DNA of 64,000 nt from Ceratodon purpureus. Lineage: Eukaryota; Streptophyta; Bryopsida; Pseudoditrichales; Ditrichaceae. Under the pieces are notes generated by a model, which saw nothing but the letters and a program-made list of their open reading frames with translations, was not told where the DNA came from and ran no database searches. The position numbers and the translations under genes were made by a program. Each line of letters opens with the position of its first letter. Positions within the stretch are counted from its first letter, which is position 1. Location: positions 14,387,985 through 14,451,984 of the forward strand of contig CM026433.1 in the NCBI GenBank assembly GCA_014871385.1, read 5' to 3'. Below, piece after piece: positions 59,159 to 64,000 of the stretch.

Positions 59159-61399
59159 CTGTTAATCTGGAGAACATGGCCAATAATCCTTCAGCGGTGG
59201 ATTCAGACGTACAGTGCTTATGCAATTCAACTGACTGTTGCTTAATGCCTGAACTTATAAAGATAGACACCTACGTCTCTGTATTAAGCAACCAATTCAT
59301 TTGGTTTTGAATCCCTATATTTGGGTGTAATAAACAGCAGAGAGCAGGCTCACAACTTCCTTCCTTGGAATTATTCTGTTAGTGACTAACGTAGATACTT
59401 TCAAGTTGAAATCCGTCACTTTCAGCTATGAATACATTGAGGAGGTCAACATTGCGGACGGTCATTAGAGCTCCTAAAGATCATCATGTTCAGATTTTCG
59501 TGCAAAATCGTCATATCAAATGGTTGACATCTATAAGTTTAAGTCATGAAGAGAGACTTCCTCAACAAGAGACTTCTCAGGGCAGGCTAATTGTATTGCA
59601 CCTAGTTGTACCAAGAGGCTTGAACAGAATTAGCTAGTTCAGTAGCTCAGAGGTCGATAACTAGGGAAGCATCATAGAACTCAATTCCATCAACTCCTCT
59701 TACATTGCAATTCATGATCTCCCAATAACAGTGGGAATCTTCGGTGAAACTTGAAATGTTCATGACAGCGTTCACGAAAAGAACACCCTCATTCAGGAGT
59801 GAACAGGTTTCCCAGTCCCAGCCACAACAATTAGACATGAGCTTTGATTGAGTTGACCAGCACTGAAAATTGACTAGAATGAGCATGAGCAGCAATAAAA
59901 GCATGAATGAATCTTGAATGAAATCAATTCAAAGCAGGATCATGCTGCTACAGTTTGGTTTTATACAAGTAAATTACTTTTAAGGTGTAACTTGTAAAAT
60001 AAGGTTGGATAACTTGACTGCCCTGTAACCACCAACTCAAGGAACCTGATCTATTCTAGGCACTACTATCATCAGTAATTTAAAGGAAATCCTAAGATGA
60101 AATAATAACTCAAGAAAATTATACAGTTTTCAACAATTATTTGAAATGTAGAATTACTACTAATTTGCAAGATGGAAAGTACTCTTGCACCCATCTTTGT
60201 CAAGTAGATTACTCCATATGTAATGTATGTAATATTGTTTTCTACTTGTGACGATGTCTTCAACTACCAATTACTTCTTAAGAAGATAATTTGACATGCC
60301 AACATTTTGCTTTAAAGTCCCTAAAGTTTGTGAATGACTTTTATTTGCAAAAAACTCACTTGAAAACTGGTACCATTTCTAGTGCTTTTGGATTAAGTAA
60401 AATTAAATGATTTTTCTTCACCTTGAATTTTAGGATTTCAAATTAGTTTCATAAGAAGTGTGGCATTTGTTTTGGAAATATTGAAAATATGGATTGAAAT
60501 AAGATAGTGCTTGAAGATAATTCTACACCACTGGATCTATGTGAAACAAACAAAGAAGCAGCAGCCGCCTTCTATGACCAGAGAGATCCCCTTGGCACTC
60601 TTCTAAGAAATTGCAGGCAAATTTAAAGAGTGGTGAACTGTTGGCTGTATGTAGAGATGAGCTGTTGAAGACATTCATTCTCCTGGGTGACCTCTCTCTC
60701 TCTCTCTCTCGGGTGGTCCGTCATGAGTAGCAGCTACTGCTTCTTGACATGTTGCAAATTCCTGTATACGTAGAGTAGAGAGAGAATTAGCATGTATTGA
60801 ACATTATGAATGGCCTCCAAGTTGCACCATTGTGATGGGATACAACATGGCTGTATACATTGGGCGAGATGGGCATACAGTTTCTTCCATTGAGTTGTCT
60901 GTGGAGTATGTAATTTCCAAGAGAAATTAGAGGAGAAGGCCAGTACCAAAATCACGATGAAAGTAGCTACAGCCCCTAATTACGGTATGAGAACTACCAA
61001 ACTCCCTTCGAATACGGTAGTGATCCAGAATCCCCTTCCAAATGAATCATAAAAAAGAGAGGCAATCCAATATTGAATTAATCCCACACATGATCCATCC
61101 CCAGGTGTGGAGAATAATGGAACTAGTCCCATGCATCCAAGTAATGAGCTCTCCTTTCCACGCTCCCAGCACCCCACCCCAAGTCTCCAACACCACCACC
61201 ACAATCCGACTCAGATACCTTTCCAGGTGGACTGAGGGAGAGAAAACCTAGCCAAACGCCCCAAACTGCAGAATTGACACATACTCTAGCAGGTCCCCTC
61301 CCTAAAGAAAGCCCCAGGGCTGAGGGCCCATGGGTGACAACATCAGAGTCATGACATGCCACACAAGCGCCATGTGAAGCCACGGAACGCGGGCCCCAC
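59159..61399. other. Intergenic stretch, no gene seen
   Basis: No supported exon on either strand. Contains a (ct)n tract at about 60690-60710. Short ORFs lack motifs. Confidence 0.5.
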
Positions 61400-64000
61400 T
61401 GTCACATCCACGTCAGACCGATGTGGCTCCCAGCCTCCACCTCACTCGTCCACGTCGGCGGAGGCCGAGGACGACGACGAGGAAACTCCCTTCCCTGGCA
61501 CATACAGCAGAGTGGAGGCTGGCTGCTGGCACAGCAAACGAAACTCAGTACTCACTCACTCTCCCTGCCAGTCCATGATCACCCCATCCCCCACAACAGC
61601 AATCATAAGAAACCATTCCCTTTTGCTTTTCCATTCCCCCATTCCCCCATTCCCCACACAGACCCACTCTCACTCTCACTCTCTAACATAGACACCCACA
61701 TAAGTTACAGACAGCCAGCCAGCCAGGTGATGATCAGGTGAGAGAGATCTGGAGGGGGCTTTCTGCTTCACCTTCTTCTTTCTTCCTTTCCTTGTTGTGC
61801 TGCTCCTCACTCTCCTCTCCTGTACTGTCCTGCGTGCTGCAGTTGCTGCCTGCTGTTGTTCCCTGTTGCTGCATGCAGACCTTCCTCATTCCCCAGGCTC
61901 ATCATCATCATCATCATGTTGTTCTGAGTTCGCTGGGATGTCATGTCATGTCCTGTGCAAGGTTCCTCTTTGGGTGATCTTTTTCCTGCATAGTCTCACC
62001 ATGCATGCTGCTGGGGGAATCATCTTAATTGGGGCCATGCTGGTGAAGTCATCATCATCATCAACATGCTCGTCTAATTCTGTTTATGGTGGGAGGAGCT
62101 GGGAATATATATGTCATATGCAAGGTTCTGTTTGTTTCTGATCTTTTTTTCCTGCTTTGGTGTCATGGTTTCCTGAGGGAGGGAGGGAGGGAGGGAGGGA
62201 GGGAGGGAGGGAGGGGGAGTGTGCAGGGAAATGAGCTCAATTGTTACCATTCTGATAAAGTCATCAGCGGGAGAATCGCTGTTGTTGTTGCTGCTGCTGC
62301 TGCTCGGTTTTGCTGGAAGCTTGGGTCATATGCCGGGTTTTCTGTTGTGATCGTTTTGTTCTGTTGATTGCGCAAGTCTCAGAGTCCATGGTGTTCTGAG
62401 GCAGTAGTTTGGGGAGTGGTCCGGAGAACTCATCGTTCTATCTATCTGTTGCTCATCGTCTGATTTGGTGGAAGCTGGCTTGCATTTTGCGACAAATATC
62501 ATTCCTTTCGGTTGTGGTGGGAAGTAGTGAGAGGACTTCGTTCATGGACGTTTCGTGAGTTTGGGGAGGTGGTGGTCTTTGTTTCCATTCTGGTGAGTTC
62601 TGTTCCAGGTGGAAGGAAGCAAGGACCGATGCGATCGAGGTTGAGTCGTGGACTCTGATCGTTTCTTTTTTATGTTCGTGTATCTTGTAGTTCATGGTTT
62701 AGTCGTGAGGGAGGGGATATGGTGTTTGGGATGTTGTGGTGAGGGGGATTCTGTTGTTGTGAGGGAAGGAAGGATTGTGTTGTGTTTATTCGTTTTGGGT
62801 GGAGGTCCTGTCACATGTGGTGATGGTGGGGTGGCATTGCATGGCGGGAGAGTAGGGAGTTTAAGTTTAAAAGGTGAGTTGGCGCTGTGATGGAAAGAAT
62901 TGGGCAGGGCCCGATGAGTTTGTTGCGCTCCACAGCGAGGGCATGGTGGCTTGCAAGCTCCATCTCCTGTTGCTTTCGCGAAGGAGGCTGCTGAAGGTCT
63001 TGAGCTTTTAGGTGGTCTCGTCATTTTGGTTATGTCGGTTGGGGCCGTGGTCAGGAGTAGGTCATCGAGGCGTAGAATCAACAGCTGGAGGTATAATTTA
63101 GTCTTGCAACGAAGCACGACGAGGAGTGAGGTCAGGTGATGTGAGGGGAGGGGTATGTGAGGGATCATCGTGTTGATAAGATCGATTATAGAGACGTAAG
63201 TAATTGTAACATATTATAGTTTTTTGGATTGCCGATTGGTAAAAGATGCATTGGAGTGTCGGTCGGCGTTCAACCCTGCAAGAAGCTGATACGATTCTTT
63301 CAGGGAGAATGACGTGATGCTCAGTGTATGCGGGGTATATGCGAGGCATGGGGTGTACAGATGTGGGGCATCCGTTCTGCAGATTAACCCTATTTCAGCT
63401 TTTTTTGTCGGCTGTCATTTACTCAATCACTTCCAAGAATGTATCCTAAATTCTTGGTGCAGTCTTTGTGCCACCCGGATTCTTAGGCTTGAAGTTTAGA
63501 ATCCTTCGTTTGTTTCGTTTCAGTAATCAGCTTCACAGTCGAGGTAGTTGGTGTTAATCTTACTGTTGTAGGTGTCCAGTTTACAAATAGAAACTTAATT
63601 GTGATGTTAAGCAATTCATTTTTCAACGGATCGAATACCCGGCTGTCTGTTTCGCACTGTTCGATCGTGCAGTACGCTGGATGAGCTTTAATCTTTACCT
63701 CACGTTTAATTGATTCGCTTCCAGATATCAGCCAAGTATGATATGTTCCAGAACCATAGCAGGAGTGTGATGCGGTGGGCGGCTAGGATTGTAGGGTTTT
63801 ATTTTTTTTCCTGCTCAAGGGTCTGCAAGCATCTATGATAACTATTATCTACATTGTTGACGAAGGCGTAATTTCACTCTTGTATATTTCTTGGCCCACG
63901 CTGCGCCTTTTCCTTCACGACTTGTAGATGTGTATTTTGCCAGACGAGCTGCCGGTGCAACTTAAGTTGTGCAAGTTAAAGTTCTGGAGTTCCTCAGTAG
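61400..64000. promoter_or_regulatory. Probable promoter and long leader of a gene beyond the right edge
   Basis: Between about 61.4 and 61.75 kb the sequence turns GC- and pyrimidine-rich (ctctcactctcactctc near 61670), with cacgtc elements at about 61407 and 61453. This is followed by cag|gtgatgatcag|gtgaga, which looks like splice donors in a leader. From there to the window end are atc repeats, a (ggga)n run at about 62176-62216 and tgt/gct repeats (about 62280-62305), but no clear coding exon. The direction and existence of the gene are inferred from composition only. Confidence 0.3.

Noticed and set aside
62692..63168. 158-codon minus-strand ORF
   Set aside because: Low-complexity Pro/Ser/Thr-rich translation of a G/T-rich leader-like region; the CPRC motif alone is not enough to call a gene.

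Overview
The window looks like nuclear DNA of a land plant, most likely a seed-free lineage such as a bryophyte. Reasons: short GT-AG introns, a U12-type AT-AC intron, a plant-type CUE/DUF1771/Smr protein, a plant-type double-RRM protein, a B3-like DNA-binding domain and several DNA transposons. The species is not fixed by the sequence. Exon chains were built by eye from splice sites, reading phase and family motifs; no search was run.

Layout. 1-1150 is AT-rich and empty. 1151-1748 is a Harbinger-like MITE with TAA target duplications. 1871-18068 is a 16.2-kb DNA transposon with 26-bp perfect terminal inverted repeats and related subterminal repeats. It carries a rightward MULE-type SWIM transposase (12379-16057), a long leftward multi-exon locus (2577-11582), a small leftward ORF (16312-16750) and a central divergent promoter with a large palindrome. 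The leftward locus encodes basic and RG-rich regions, four heptads like the RNA polymerase II CTD, a ParB-like motif and a permuted N6/N4-type methyltransferase-like domain whose catalytic motif is degenerate. A 26-copy, 117-bp minisatellite sits in one of its introns. 18235-22784 is a second element, bounded by TTAA and an 18-bp inverted repeat, with a damaged or unresolved B3-domain gene. 23850-29044 is an intact 12-exon Smr gene (minus strand).

From about 31 to 41 kb there is an AT-rich island, compositionally unlike its flanks. It holds one 476-codon ORF, a 29-bp perfect hairpin and a 0.94-kb element with the same TTAA-type ends. 42605-43925 is a four-exon YIF1 gene. 45.4-47.0 kb holds a GC-rich hairpin, a duplicated TATA promoter/leader and a nuclease-like gene interrupted by one stop. 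49644-50341 is an unrecognised two-exon gene. 52643-55673 is a nine-exon double-RRM gene with a textbook AT-AC intron. 58410-59158 encodes a candidate secreted peptide. 59.2-64 kb has no confident coding sequence; its end may be the promoter and leader of a gene lying to the right.

The host genes (Smr, YIF1, RRM) look intact and independent. The 16.2-kb transposon is the unusual system: a transposase paired with a second large protein combining a CTD-like tract, a ParB-like module and a methyltransferase-like fold.
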